A stretch of DNA of 64,000 nucleotides from Valencia hispanica. Taxonomy: Eukaryota; Chordata; Actinopteri; Cyprinodontiformes; Valenciidae. Shown here one piece after another: positions 11,812 through 22,824 of the stretch. Where the stretch lies: positions 1,820,239 through 1,884,238 of the forward strand of contig OY747715.1 of NCBI GenBank assembly GCA_963556495.2. The letters are read 5' to 3'. A program made the position numbers and the translations under genes. How positions within the stretch are numbered: position 1 is the stretch's first letter; every line of letters starts with the position of its first letter. The notes beneath the pieces are model-generated. The model was not told the DNA's origin, ran no database searches, and worked only from the letters and a program-made list of their open reading frames with translations.

Positions 11812-11990
11812 CACAGTTTTTGTCACTTCCATGTTGGCTTCACATTTGGCCGGCGGATTTTGACCCCTTGGTTGATCCATGTCCTTCTCATACTAAGGAT
11901 ACCATTAGAACTGCTTTGACACCATCTAGAGGTGGGAGTGTGAACTACAGGCCGCTTTGAATTTGGTGGATAAACTCTTAAAACAGTGTT
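11812..11990. repeat. Dispersed repeat, copy 1 (partner at 13802-13980)
   Basis: The sequence from ACAGTTTTTGTCACTTCC through CATCTAGAGGTGG recurs at 13802 with scattered substitutions. The copy joins directly to the broken end of the tRNA-Val relic, so it may mark the rearrangement that truncated it. Confidence 0.8.
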
Positions 11991-12239
11991 TAACTTCTAA
12001 GTAGTTAAAGTTTCACATCTACATGCGTTTTATTTTGTTTTTAGTTTACTCAGTCTTTCACTCTTTTTTATTTTGGATTTATTATAAATATGTTTATATT
12101 ATTAGGATTATGTACCGAGATAAACCAATAGAGTGGATCAACAGGATCAACAAAAAAGTCTCTTGGAGCCATGGTCCAAACCCCACAGGAAGTCGGCCAA
12201 TTTGAATCCAACCCACCTTTTTGTTTGATTCATACACGT

Positions 12240-12930
12240 CGTATTTGAACGAACTCCTCCTTGAGCTTTTCACTTACAGACTTCAAAATGAGAGAGGACA
12301 GACTTAAGACATTGGGGATCAAAAGTTATCAAAAGGTTTTTGCTGCATCAAAGCATGTGGGCGTGGCTAAGCCTCAAAGTCAGGCTTCTCGCCATATAAG
12401 GACATGGTGTATTAACTTCAATATATATATATATATAAATAAGGTCACATTTGTACCAAACTTCCTGGTTCGAATCACATACCAGCACTCATGATATCCA
12501 TAGCCTCCTGTCATCTAAGCCCCGCCCCTGAGAACAGGAAGTGCAATGTTTTACTTAGAAAAGTCAATTTTTTCCTACTTTTACCTAATCAACATCTGGC
12601 TGTGGTCAGTGACTGAAAACAAGATGGTGTAACTTCTAGTCTGGTTCTGAGAGTGTTTGAAAGAGGGTGTGGCTCCGGTGGCATGGCGAAGCTTCAGATC
12701 ACGCCATGGAAATACGTTTGGCTCTAATTTCCACATAAATCGTCTGATCTGCACCAAATGCAATAACACAGATGTTAGTCTGACCCCGAACTGATATGTA
12801 TGCATATAAATAATATTTGGTGGGTGTGGCCTAATTCCTGCACAGCGCCCCCTAGAAGCATTAAAACAATCAGCCACATGCAATGCCTTTAACTTGGATC
12901 GGTAAATGTAGTACATATTTATAGTTTATG
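12240..12930. repeat. Unclassified repeat-like intergenic segment
   Basis: The segment holds an (AT)n microsatellite at about 12421-12437 and phrases such as GTGGGCGTGGC and GCGCCCCCTAGAAG that look like fish interspersed repeats. I could not define ends or class. Confidence 0.3.
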
Positions 12931-12999
12931 AAGAGGCAAACATCTCTAACAGTCTCCTGCAACACGTCGACAATATGCCAAAAGAAAAAAAAAACAATC

Positions 13000-13071
13000 C
13001 TCCCCGTCGGGGAATTGAACCCCGGTCTCCCGCGTGACAGGCGGGGATACTCACCACTATACTAACGAGGA
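13000..13071 (-). tRNA. tRNA-Asp (GTC)
   Basis: Identical in layout to the gene at 11615, with one T-loop change (TTCAATTCC instead of TTCGATTCC). The anticodon is GTC. An A-run on the + strand before it is a T-run terminator on the minus strand. It is divergent from the tRNA-Val that starts 103 bp to the right. Confidence 0.93.
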
Positions 13072-13173
13072 GTTACCTGTTTGGCACAGATCATGTGACA
13101 TTTTCTACCCAGTAGGACGCCTCCAACAGGGAGCTACTGATAGAGCTGATAGAAGTAAATCCTGTTATCAGAG

Positions 13174-13246
13174 GTTTCCGTAGTGTAGTGGTTATCACGT
13201 TCGCCTAACACGCGAAAGGTCCCCGGTTCGAAACCGGGCGGAAACA
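13174..13246 (+). tRNA. tRNA-Val (AAC)
   Basis: A 73-nt tRNA starting GTTTCCGTAGTGTAGTGG, with anticodon loop CTAACAC, T-arm CCCCGGTTCGAAACCGGG and acceptor end CGGAAAC plus A. TTTT follows within a few bases as terminator. It is the right-hand member of a divergent Asp/Val pair. Confidence 0.97.
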
Positions 13247-13800
13247 GATTTTATTATCTCAGGGAACAGATGAGCTGAAAACAAGCTGCAGTTCATAGCC
13301 TAAATGTTGTCAATTCTTATGTTTTAAAGAGCATATTGCAATGAAATATTTTCTAAAATGACACTCTGCTACTCGGAGCCACTCTGCTACCACTCTGCCT
13401 TTTAGGCAGATTCAATAATTTTGTCAAATAAAAGCATGAAGCCTCGTTGGTCATTAAACTTTCACTAAAACTATGTGAGTTTTTATTAAAACAAGTTTTA
13501 ATAATCAATATGTAAAGAGCTCTGACAGAGCTCTGTAAAGAGCTCATCTGGTACCTGTCAATCAAAAGAACACGCCCCTTATTTATCATTTCAAAGTTAA
13601 ATTACATATAACAGATGAATTATAAAATAATCCACCCCCCTCTGAGTTATCCTGACGATAAACTTGACCTATTAAACCTAAAATGTTTGTTTTTTTAACC
13701 AGGCTGTAAACATGTTTATTTCTGCTGTGAAGTTTTTAACATTGGAGTCAATGGGAACTTGGTCCTTTCTGGAGCCAGCCCCTAGTGGATGAGAGGGGAA
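13247..13800. other. Intergenic sequence, nothing recognised
   Basis: A short local duplication lies near 13365-13400 (CACTCTGCTAC twice) and another near 13515-13545 (AGAGCTC repeats). I see no gene. Confidence 0.4.
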
Positions 13801-13801
13801 A

Positions 13802-13980
13802 TACAGTTTTTGTCACTTCCATATTGGCTTCACATTTGGTGGCGGACTTTGACCCCTTGGATAATCAATGTGCCTCTCATACTAAGGATACCATTAGAAC
13901 AGCTTTGACCCCATCTAGAGGTGGTAGTGTGAACTACATGTGGTTTATCGGGGCAGGCCGTTTTGAATTTGGCTGATAAA
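13802..13980. repeat. Dispersed repeat, copy 2 (partner at 11812-11990)
   Basis: It matches the 11812 copy from ACAGTTTTTGTCACTTCC to near GATAAACTC, with about 10-15 percent substitutions and small indels. Confidence 0.8.
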
Positions 13981-14075
13981 CTCAATAAATAATCCAGAGC
14001 TAAATTCTGCAGGTAAAGAAAAACCAATATAAGCTTACTAATGTCTTCTAAAACTGATGTATCATAACAGAAAAA

Positions 14076-14320
14076 GTAGGAGCCATTTCTTTATCTTATT
14101 TTTCCATCGCGTTTCACCTATGGTGATGGTGACGTCAGAAACTATATAGATGTGTCCACAGGTGATTCAAAGGGTTTTGTCATTTTTGAACATCTCTAAT
14201 AGAAGCACAGCAACTGTAGGATCAATCAATACAACTTGTATAAGTGATAAAATAAACGGGATCATCACAAAAACAAGAAGATGTTTTGGTCAATTAATGG
14301 AAGCGCGTCAAAAACACTCC
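14076..14320. repeat. Dispersed repeat, copy A (partner at 40729-41018)
   Basis: Starting GTAGGAGCCATTTCTTTATC and ending near GGAAGCGCGTCAAAAACA, this stretch recurs at 40729-41018. The second copy has an additional segment between GGTGATTC and TTTTTGAACATCTC. It lies immediately before a BEL/Pao remnant here and a LINE fragment there, so its own class is unclear. Confidence 0.7.
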
Positions 14321-14524
14321 CCCACCTTCACCCAGCCGATTGACTACCAGTAAAGTCATTACAACAGGTAAAAACCATACTCACCTGGAGAAAGGTGACG
14401 CAGGTCTTTTGAAAAGTGTGGAGCTCGCATTTTGGCACGGCGCAGCGAGGATTTGTTGAGGACGCTGCTGCACTCGTTCATAATCATCCCAATGAGAAGG
14501 CAAAGTGATGAAGATACCCAAGAG

Positions 14525-15036
14525 GTACTGATGTAAATACAAACGTATGTTTGAAAGGAACGTTGATGTGGAACCGTTGGCTCCACAGTTTGACGCTGCA
14601 AAGCTGTGGATTCCGTCAGTGAGTGTGATTTCACAAGAGGACATCACAAAAGTGGGATTATCTGAAAGATATCAAGATCCCAAGTTTGGATGCAAAAGTG
14701 GGACTTTTAATTGGAGCTAACGCATCAAAACTTATGGAACCCTAGGAAATAATAAACAGCAAAGGTGATGGACCATATGCCATAAAGACTCTACTAGGGT
14801 GGGTCATTAATGGTCCTTTTAAGGGGAAATGAGAAAAGTATAACCATTTACACTATTAGGATATCCATTGTCAAGTTGGAGGACTTGCGGATCTCAGTAC
14901 AACCAGGATTTTAATGAAAAGAGACTGGAGGAAAAGCATGAGATGTCACAAGAGGACTCGAAGTTTATGGATATTTTGGAAAGGTCCATATGTAAGCAAG
15001 ATGATCATTATTGTATGGACTTACCCTTTAAGTAAG
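14525..15036 (+). pseudogene. BEL/Pao retrotransposon protease-region remnant
   Basis: Translated segments match the BEL/Pao gag-pol protease region: LLIGANASKLMEP, then SKGDGPYAIKTLLGWVING, and further on EEKHEMSQEDSKFMDILERS and HYCMDLPF. The copy is dead: a stop replaces the codon after MEP, the frame shifts, and the reverse transcriptase, RNase H and most of the integrase are absent. A LINE follows at about 15037 and BEL sequence resumes at 17190. Confidence 0.8.
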
Positions 15037-16577
15037 TCCATAATACCTCAACTGAAGCCACAAATCCCTGATGAGTTGATAAGGAGGATACGTGGATGCA
15101 GACCAGGAGCGAAAAGGAGACAGAGAAAGAGGAAGTTCAAGCCATCTCTTCCATCGATCATAATGGGCAACGTAAGATCACTGGCTAACAAGATGGATGA
15201 ACTTCAAGCCCTTACAAGGACTCAGCCAGAGTACCGGGAATGCAGTGTTATGTGTTTTACTGAGACGTGGCTGCTGGATCATATCCCTGACTCCAACGTC
15301 TGTCTGCCAGGCTTGCTGACTGTAAGAGCAGACAGAGATCTGAAAACGAGTAGAAAAAGAAAAGGAGGTGGAGTAGCAGTGCTTGTCAACAACAGATGGT
15401 GTCATCCAGGACATGTTACTGTGAAGTGTCGTCTCTGCAGCCCAGATCTCGAACTCTTGGCAGTGAGTTTTCGTCCATATTATTTACCAAGAGAGTTCAC
15501 CAGTGTAATTTTGGCAGTTGTTTACATTCCACCTTCAGCCGTTGACGACACTGCATGTGATGTCATCAGTTCCACTGTTGCTAAGCTACAGACCCAGCAC
15601 CCCAATGCATTTGTCACAATATCTGGTGATTTTAATCATGCCTCGCTCTCTACTACACTTCCAACATTTCAACAGTTTGTCAGCTGCACAAATAGAGAAA
15701 ACAAGACCTTGAATTTGTTTTATGCAAATGTAAAGGATTCATACACGTCCAAACCAAGACCTCCTCTGGGACAATCAGATCACAATCTTGTTTTTCTCTG
15801 TTCAGAATATAAACCACTTGTTCAGAGGCAACCTGTGACAAAACGAACTGTGAGAAAATGGTCACAGGAAGCTGAAGAAGCCCTGCAGGGTTGTTTTGCA
15901 AGCACAGACTGGATGACTCTTTGTCAAGCACATGGAGAGGACATCAATGCCATGACTGAGTGTGTGACTGATTATATAAACTTCTGTGTGGACAACATCA
16001 TCCCCACCAGAAAAGTGAGATGCTTCCCTAATAACAAACCCTGGATCGCCAGTGACCTGAAGGAACTGCTAAACAAGAAAAAAGAGCCTTCAGGGAGGGA
16101 GACAGGGAATTACTGAGGAGTATACAGAAGCAACTTAAGGTCAAGATCGGAGACAGCAAGGAGGCATACAGGAAGAAGATGGAGAACAAACTACAGAGGA
16201 ACAATATCCTAGATGTCTGGTCAGGAATGAGAAAGATCACAGGTTTTAAGGACAGGCTAAACAACCTGATAAAGAAGGTTCTGGTTCTGTTCCTGGGGAC
16301 GACTGTGGAACATCTGGAGATGATGATGCAAAGAAGGATTCTTCATAAAATCAAGAACATTATGGACAACCCTGAGCATCCTCTTCATGAGAAAGTCATT
16401 CAACAACAGAGCGTCTTCAGTCAGAGGCTTCTTCAGTTTCGCTGCAATACAGACCGCTACAGGAAATCCTTCCTGCCCACAGCCATCATGATCTACAACA
16501 ACTCCTTAAAGAATTAATTATATGAGCTACAACACTTAATGTCCCTCTGGGGTCAATAAAGCATTTTTTAATTGAAT
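15037..16577 (+). pseudogene. CR1/L2/Rex1-like LINE, internally deleted copy 1
   Basis: The frame encodes an apurinic-type endonuclease: NVRSLANKMDEL, CFTETWLLD, VVYIPPSA, SGDFNHASL and the catalytic-type LGQSDHNLVFL. It stops at 16116. The reverse transcriptase core is missing, and the sequence jumps to the 3' end (HPLHEKVIQQQSVFSQRLLQF, RYRKSFLPTAIMIYNNSL) and a tail resembling AATAAAGCATTTTTTAATTG. Such LINEs copy themselves by target-primed reverse transcription; this copy cannot. It sits inside a BEL/Pao remnant. Confidence 0.85.
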
Positions 16578-17187
16578 TGTATCAGGACCCGCTGCAGTTT
16601 GCTTATCGCTGTGGAGTTGGAGTTGAAGATGCCATCATCCACCTACTTCAACCAACCCACTGTCATCTGGACAAAGCAGGCAGCACTGTGAGGATCATGT
16701 TCTTTGATTTCTCCAGTGGATTTGACACAATTCAGGCTGATTTACTTCGTCAGAAACTTCTAAAGACACAGGAGGAGCCCTCAACAATCGCCTGGATCAA
16801 TGACTACCTGACCAACAGACCACAGTTTGTGAGACTGAAGGATTGTGGGTAAAACCAGGTGGTCAGCAGCACAGGAGCTCCACAGGGGACCGTACTCTCA
16901 CCATTCCTTTTCACTCTGTACACCTCAGACTTCCAGTACAAATCAGAGACCTGTCATCTGCAGAAATACTCAGATGGATCAGAGATGGACAAGAAGCTGA
17001 ATCCAGAGAGCTGGTGGACCTTCAGTCGGAGGCTTCTTCAGTTTTGCTGCAATACAGACCGCTACAGGAAATCCTTCCTGCCCACAGCCATCATCATCTA
17101 CAACAACTCCTTAAAGAGCTAATTATATGAGCTACAACAACACTTAATGTCCCTCTTGGATCAATAAAGTATTTTTGAATTTAAATT
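16578..17187 (+). pseudogene. CR1/L2/Rex1-like LINE, copy 2 in tandem
   Basis: Immediately after the tail of the first copy a second 5'-truncated copy begins (QDPLQFAYRCG, FFDFSSGFDTIQ, SSTGAPQGTVLSP). It lacks the YADD-type catalytic box, where KYSD is followed by GSEMDKK. It then jumps to the same 3' end and AATAAAGTATTTTTGAATTT tail. It shares two lesions with the copy at 41.1-42.4 kb. Confidence 0.85.
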
Positions 17188-17500
17188 GAATGATGCAAGA
17201 GAGACAAAGGTGGATTAAGCCTCGAAGAAGCTTTTCTGTTGGGGACATTGTGATCATTATGGATCAAACGGCTCCCCGAGGATTGTGGACCATGGATAGA
17301 GTTATGAAAACGTATCCAGACAGCGTTGGACGTGTACGACCAGTGCCTAGCAGCACTAGGCATCTAAAGCAAATAACTTGGAGTCAAACTCCACAGAAAA
17401 GTCATCAAATAGGAGAATCCACAAATGCTGAACTCCCAACATACGGGGCAGTCATCCACTGTAATTATGAAAGAGCAATGGATGCAGTGATGCACTAAAA
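17188..17500 (+). pseudogene. BEL/Pao integrase C-terminal remnant
   Basis: RWIKPRRSFSVGDIVIIMD, APRGLWTMDRVMKTYPDS and GRVRPV match the C-terminal domain of BEL/Pao integrases. It is the other half of the remnant that begins at 14525. The two halves are now separated by two LINE copies, and the part of pol expected between them is gone. Confidence 0.85.
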
Positions 17501-18391
17501 CTAGGGCTGGACAATAATTCAATATCAATATAAACCGCGGTATACTTTTATTCAATAACGATGATATTAGTTTTTTCCGGTAATTCGATATACATTACAG
17601 TAATTCTTTTACTTTTTTATTTTTAAAGGATTTTTTTTTGGCTCCAGTGGCCTTTATATGACAGTTCCTTGACAGGAAAGGGGTCAGAGAGAGCAGGGAT
17701 GAATATACATGACAGAATATAATTACAGCGTTTCACTGACTGACGTTTCACGGCGTTAACGAGCGCAGCCTATTCAAGCCGAACAGAAAGAGCGGCGACA
17801 CATTGGCTACGTGAGCGATGATGATGTACACCACAGACAGACAGGAGCCCGGCAGCAGCAGCTGGCTGTGCTCAGGACGTGGTAGACAGATAAACTAGGC
17901 TAATCTCAACGAGGCGAGTTTTATATACAATATGTTTCACACATCAGGCTGAGCAGAGCATGCAGGCGGACCGAGCTGCGTGTTGTTAGCGCTCTGGGCT
18001 CACTGCAGCACAGCTGTTCGCTGACAACAGTAACAATGATGCGTGCTTTACATCAGTGTTTCCAAAGGTCTCCAAAAACACCATAAAAAGTTGCTAGATT
18101 TGTTGCTTTCTTGTGAAAGAGCCACTAGAGGAGTCTTGCTATATATAGCAACACGGTTCCCTTGTTTCAGCAGAACGGGGTGAATCACATGATTCTACGT
18201 AGTGAACAGGTAATGACTGCAGCCACTGTGCTGCGTTGAGACACCATCGCTTCGTCTTCACTGGGAAGGCCGTCGTCTAAGTTGAGAGGAAGTCTGCGAC
18301 TAGGCAAAAACTGACGTCGACAATATTTCATATTTGATGCTAGCATCTACAACAGTCCACTGTTTACAATATGGCCCCAGGAAAAACAATC
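17501..18391. other. Intergenic sequence with a hAT-like MITE start
   Basis: It starts CTAGGGCTGGACAATAATTC, related to the repeats at 5820 and 7898, then is non-coding up to the tRNA gene. Confidence 0.4.
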
Positions 18392-18463
18392 CTCCCCGTC
18401 GGGGAATCGAACCCCGGTCTCCCGCGTGACAGGCGGGGATACTCACCACTATACTAACGAGGA
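18392..18463 (-). tRNA. tRNA-Asp (GTC)
   Basis: The third tRNA-Asp copy, with the same 72-nt sequence as the gene at 11615 and a GTC anticodon. Its minus-strand 3' flank contains GTTTTTCC as a terminator. It is divergent from the tRNA-Val 102 bp away. Confidence 0.96.
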
Positions 18464-18564
18464 GTGACTTGTAAAAAACCCGATCATGTGACACTTTCTA
18501 CGCGTCATTGAGCGACGGAAAAGCTTTCCTTTCATGTCTGGTGGCTGTCACCCTGCTACCACAG

Positions 18565-18637
18565 GTTTCCGTAGTGTAGTGGTTATCACGTTCGCCTAAC
18601 ACGCGAAAGGTCCCCGGTTCGAAACCGGGCGGAAACA
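18565..18637 (+). tRNA. tRNA-Val (AAC)
   Basis: The 73-nt sequence is the same as the gene at 13174, with anticodon AAC and a TTTT terminator three bases past the end. It is the right member of the third Asp/Val pair. Confidence 0.97.
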
Positions 18638-18699
18638 TCTTTTACACTTATGTCTGACTATGACGTCAGACTCAGAATCCGCTATAATGGCCAAGTATG

Positions 18700-21440
18700 A
18701 CACATACATGGAATTTGACTCCGGCAACTTTTCTCTCCAGTACAGAACTCACATAAGTGAAATAAAGAAATAAATACAAATAAATAATAAAGGATAATAT
18801 AGACACCAAACCGGGGTTATTTTACAGTGAGTATGTACAGCAGTGCAGAGTTATAGTTTATTGTTATGTGAATGGACTCACACTCTGTGACTACACAGAG
18901 TTCATCAGAGCGACAGCCTGGGGGAAAAAACTGTTCTTGTGTCGGGTGGTTTTGGCGTACAACGCTCTGTAACGCCGGCCTGACGGGAGGAGCCTAAACA
19001 GATTGTGGCCAGGGTGTGAGGGGTCTGTGGTGATTTTTCTGGCCCGCTTCTTGACCCTGGACTGGTACAGGTCCTGAATGGAGGGAAGATCAGTACCTAT
19101 GATCCTCTCTGAGGACCTGACTGTTCTCTGCAGTCTGTCCTTGTCTTTTCTGGTGGCGGATCCGGACCAGACAGAGATGGATGAGGTCAGGACAGACTGG
19201 ACTATTGCTGTGTAGAAGATGGTCAGCAGTTCCTGAGGCAGGTTGAACTTTCTGAGCTGAGGCAGAAAGTACAGCCTCTGCTGGGCCTTCTTTCTTATAC
19301 AGTTAATGTGGGAGGTCCACTTCAGGTCCCGTGTGATGGTGGATCCTAGGAACCTGAAAGACTCCACTGTGGGGACTAGCCTGTTGATGATTATGAGAGG
19401 AGATGTTGATGGGGGTCTCTTCCTGAAGTTCACTGTCATCTCCACAGTTTTGAGCGGGTTTAGCTCCAGGTGGTTCTGACTGCACCAGAGGACCAGCTGT
19501 TCCACTTCCCCTCTGTATGCAGACTCGTCACCGTCACGGATGAGTCCAATGATGGTGGTGTCACCTGCAAACTTCAGGAGTTTCACAGAAGGGTCCCTTG
19601 ACGTGCAGTCAGTGGTGTAAAGGGAGAAGAGCAGTGGGGAGAGAACACATCCCTGGGGGGCGCCGATGCTGAGGGACCGGGAGCTGGATGTGAAGTTACC
19701 CAGTTTCACCTGCTGCCTCCTGTCAGTCAGGAAACTGGTAATCCACTGACAGGTGGAGGGAGGCACGGTGAGCTGGGACATTTTTTGATGGAGGAGCTCT
19801 GGGACGATGGTGTTGAATGCAGAGCTGAAGTCCACAAACAGGACCCGAGCGTAGGTACCTGCAGAGTCTAGGTGGTGCAGGATGTAGTGGAGAGCCATGT
19901 TGACTGCGTCATCCACTGACCTGTTTGCTCTATAGGCGAACTGCAGGGGGTCTAGCAGGTGATCCGTGATGTCCTTCAGGTGGGTCAGCACCAGTCGCTC
20001 AAAGGATTTCATGACAACAGATGTCAGGGCGACTGGTCTGTAGTCATTTAATCCTGTGACGGGGGACTTCTTGGGAACCGGAATGATGGGGTGATGCTAG
20101 GCCTTTTGTAATGGAGATGGTGGGGGAGGTGGAAGGTGTGAAAGTCGTTTCAAACCTGGAGAAAAAGTCGTTGAGGTCCTCAGCCAGGCGGGGGCTCCCC
20201 ACAGGGTGGGGGGATGGTCTCCTGTAGTTGGTAATGGTCTGCAGGCCCTTCCAAACTGCAGAAGAATCGTTGGCAGAAAAAAAAAAAACCTTCAGCTTTG
20301 CACTGTAGTTCCTTTTTGCTGCCTTGATCTCCTTTGTCAGCTTGTTCCTGACCTGCTTGTACAGGACCCGATCTCTACTCCTGTAGGCCTCCTCCTTGTC
20401 CTGGCGTAGCCGTCTCAGTTCTGCAGTGAACCATGGTTTGTTGTTGTTGAACGTGCAGAAGGTTTTGGTCTGCACACACATGTCCTCACAAAAGCTGATG
20501 TAAGATGTCACAGTGTCGGTCAGTTCGTCCAGGTCTGAGGCTGCTGCTCCAAAGACGCTCCAATCAGTCCAGTCAAAGCAGGCCTGTAACTTCATCTTTG
20601 ACTCATCAGTCCATCTCCTTACAGTTCTTACTACAGGCTTAGCAGATTTCAGCTTCTGCCTGTAAGATGGGATGAGGTGGACCAGGCAGTGGTCAAAAAG
20701 TCCCAAAGCAGCACGGGGGACAGAGCGATATGCATTCTTTATTGTGGTGTAGCAGTGGTCTAAAGTGTTCATGTCCCTGGTGGGACACGTCACGTGTTGT
20801 CTATATTTAGGCAGTTCAAGTTTGAGATTTGCTCTATTAAAATCCCCGAGAATGATTAACAGAGAGTCCGGGAGAGTTTTCTCCACGTCTGTGATCTGGT
20901 CGGCGAGGTGATGTAACGCCTCAGTTACCACGCCTGCGGTGGAATGTATACAGCGACCAGCACAAACGAGGCGAACTCCCGCGGTGAATAAAATGGTCTA
21001 CAGTTTATGAAAAAAGACTAGGTGAGGGCTGCATGTCTTCTTTAACACTGTGACATCTGTACACCAACCTTCGTTTATGTAGAAGCACGTTCCTCCTCCC
21101 TTTGATTTCCCAGACTGCTCCGCGCAGCGGTCCGCTCAGAACAGCTGGAAGCCTGGCAGGTTTAATGCGCTGTTCGGGATGGGTTCACTGGACCAGGTTT
21201 CAGTGAAGCAAAAGGCGGCAGAACGGCGAAAGTCTGAGTTCTTGGATAGGAGAAGGAGCAGTTCATCCATTTTGTTAGGCAGAGAGCGGACGTTCCCCAG
21301 GTGTATGGATGGGAGAGCGGTGCGTAATCCCCGCTGCCGCAGCTTGGCGAGCACTCCAGCTCGTTTCCCTCGTCGGCGTCTCCGTCTAAATCCACAGAGC
21401 GCTGCTGCTCCTCCGATCAGAATCTCCATAAAGCAGTCTG
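18700..21440 (-). pseudogene. Near-full-length CR1/L2/Rex1-like LINE with broken catalytic box
   Basis: On the minus strand the endonuclease is in two pieces: 21136-21429 (GNVRSLPNKMDEL, CFTETW) and 20044-20931 (LGDFNRANL, LGLFDHCLVHL), joined by frameshifts. The reverse transcriptase is an open frame at 18891-20012 (DPLQFAYRANRSVDDAV, VDFSSAFNTI, GAPQGCVLSPLLFSLYTTD). The metal-binding box reads FAGD at residues 148-151 (bases 19563-19565), so the first catalytic Asp has become Gly. The C-terminal part keeps HPGHNLFRLLPSGRRYRAL. Frameshifts plus the Asp loss make it non-autonomous. It is inserted between tRNA genes. The family name beyond the Jockey group is uncertain. Confidence 0.85.
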
Positions 21441-21449
21441 GTTGATAAA

Positions 21450-22130
21450 ATACATTAACTAGTTCTGCCTAAAACAGCGGTCAGATATCCTTTAACTCTT
21501 TAAGCACCAAAGTCGCAAAATTGTGACAAGCAATATTCCTGAAGCTGCAGCTGCAAATATTATCCCTCATGTAGTTACTACTTTACACCAATAGTAGGCA
21601 GACATCTATAACCTCAATCTGAGCAACATTTGTGGGTATGTTACCATGGAGATTTTTGGAGTATTTAAAGGTTGAAAACCGCCCGCAAGTCGAGGAGTCG
21701 TAGTAGCCACCTACCATCATACCAAAAAAAACCCACAAATTATAAAATAATTTTGTAATTACTGATTTTTAATTGAAATACTAAAGAGACAGCCACATTT
21801 GGGTGGACCTTGCTGAGCTGCACAGCTCGTGTCTAACCAATGAGAGAGCTGGTTACATTCGAGGAGCAGCTGTGATTGGTTGAACTTGGTTGTCAGTGTG
21901 CTCCGGGACCAGGAGGGTGACTCGAACACTAACAGGAGAGGGTAAACCATTTAGGAAATGATTTTACTGAACATTTTACTGATTTTACTGGAAAAAACCC
22001 GGCGCCTAGAGTTAAAACGCTTCAATCAGATCATTTTTGTTGACAACCATGTTATACATTAATTAGACATATAAATTTTGAGTTTTATGGAGGTAAAAGC
22101 TAAACTTTAACAGTAGTTACAGTGACAAAA
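21450..22130. other. Intergenic sequence, possible TTAA-flanked element
   Basis: TTTAACTCT near 21491 and AGAGTTAAAA near 22009 are short inverted matches that could be ends of a roughly 520-bp element at TTAA sites, as in piggyBac. The match is only about eight bases, so this is weak. There are no genes. Confidence 0.25.
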
Positions 22131-22134
22131 AGCA

Positions 22135-22207
22135 TGTTTCCGCCCGGTTTCGAACCGGGGACCTTTCGCGTGTGAGGCGAACGTGATAACCACTACACTA
22201 CGGAAAC
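22135..22207 (-). tRNA. tRNA-Val (CAC)
   Basis: On the minus strand this 73-nt gene is identical to the tRNA-Val(AAC) genes except for one base: the anticodon loop is CTCACAC instead of CTAACAC. The anticodon is therefore CAC and reads GTG codons. A TTTTT terminator lies just past its 3' end. Confidence 0.96.
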
Positions 22208-22411
22208 TCCTGTCCATCCATCTGGTCCCATGGATCCTTCTACATCAACACGGCCCCACCAAGGTAGACATTATAAAGTCATGAATCCTTCCACTAAACT
22301 TTCTCTATGCGACTTCCTAATCTTCAATCCTCAACCAAACATCTATTAAAAACAGAACCAATAACCGGTAGAGCAAGATCCAGGTCTGTTGACTTACAAT
22401 GTATGTCACAA

Positions 22412-22484
22412 GTTTCCGTAGTGTAGTGGTTATCACGTTCGCCTAACACGCGAAAGGTCCCCGGTTCGAAACCGGGCGGAAACA
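22412..22484 (+). tRNA. tRNA-Val (AAC)
   Basis: The third intact 73-nt Val(AAC) copy, followed by ATTTTCTTTTT as terminator. It lies between two minus-strand tRNA-Val(CAC) genes. Confidence 0.97.
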
Positions 22485-22751
22485 ATTTTCTTTTTACTTC
22501 TATTAATTCCACATTTAAAGTTATGTAACCAAATTTTAACAATGCTTTGATACTGTGGACCACATTACTTTTTCGCTTTTTTGTCGTGATACTCGCAGGC
22601 TGCAAGAAAAAGGAAAAAAGAGGAAATTACCTGGTCCGGTTCCGATGCCCAAGAAGCGCAAAGAGAGGAGGTCCTATTGGGAACCGAAGTGTCCGCATCG
22701 GCTGCTAGAAAAGCAGAAATAACAATAAACGGATAAAAATAAAGAAAAAGA

Positions 22752-22824
22752 TGTTTCCGCCCGGTTTCGAACCGGGGACCTTTCGCGTGTGAGGCGAACG
22801 TGATAACCACTACACTACGGAAAC
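22752..22824 (-). tRNA. tRNA-Val (CAC)
   Basis: The second copy with a CTCACAC anticodon loop, otherwise the same as the Val(AAC) genes. Its minus-strand 3' flank is ATCTTTTTCTTT, a Pol III terminator. Confidence 0.96.
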
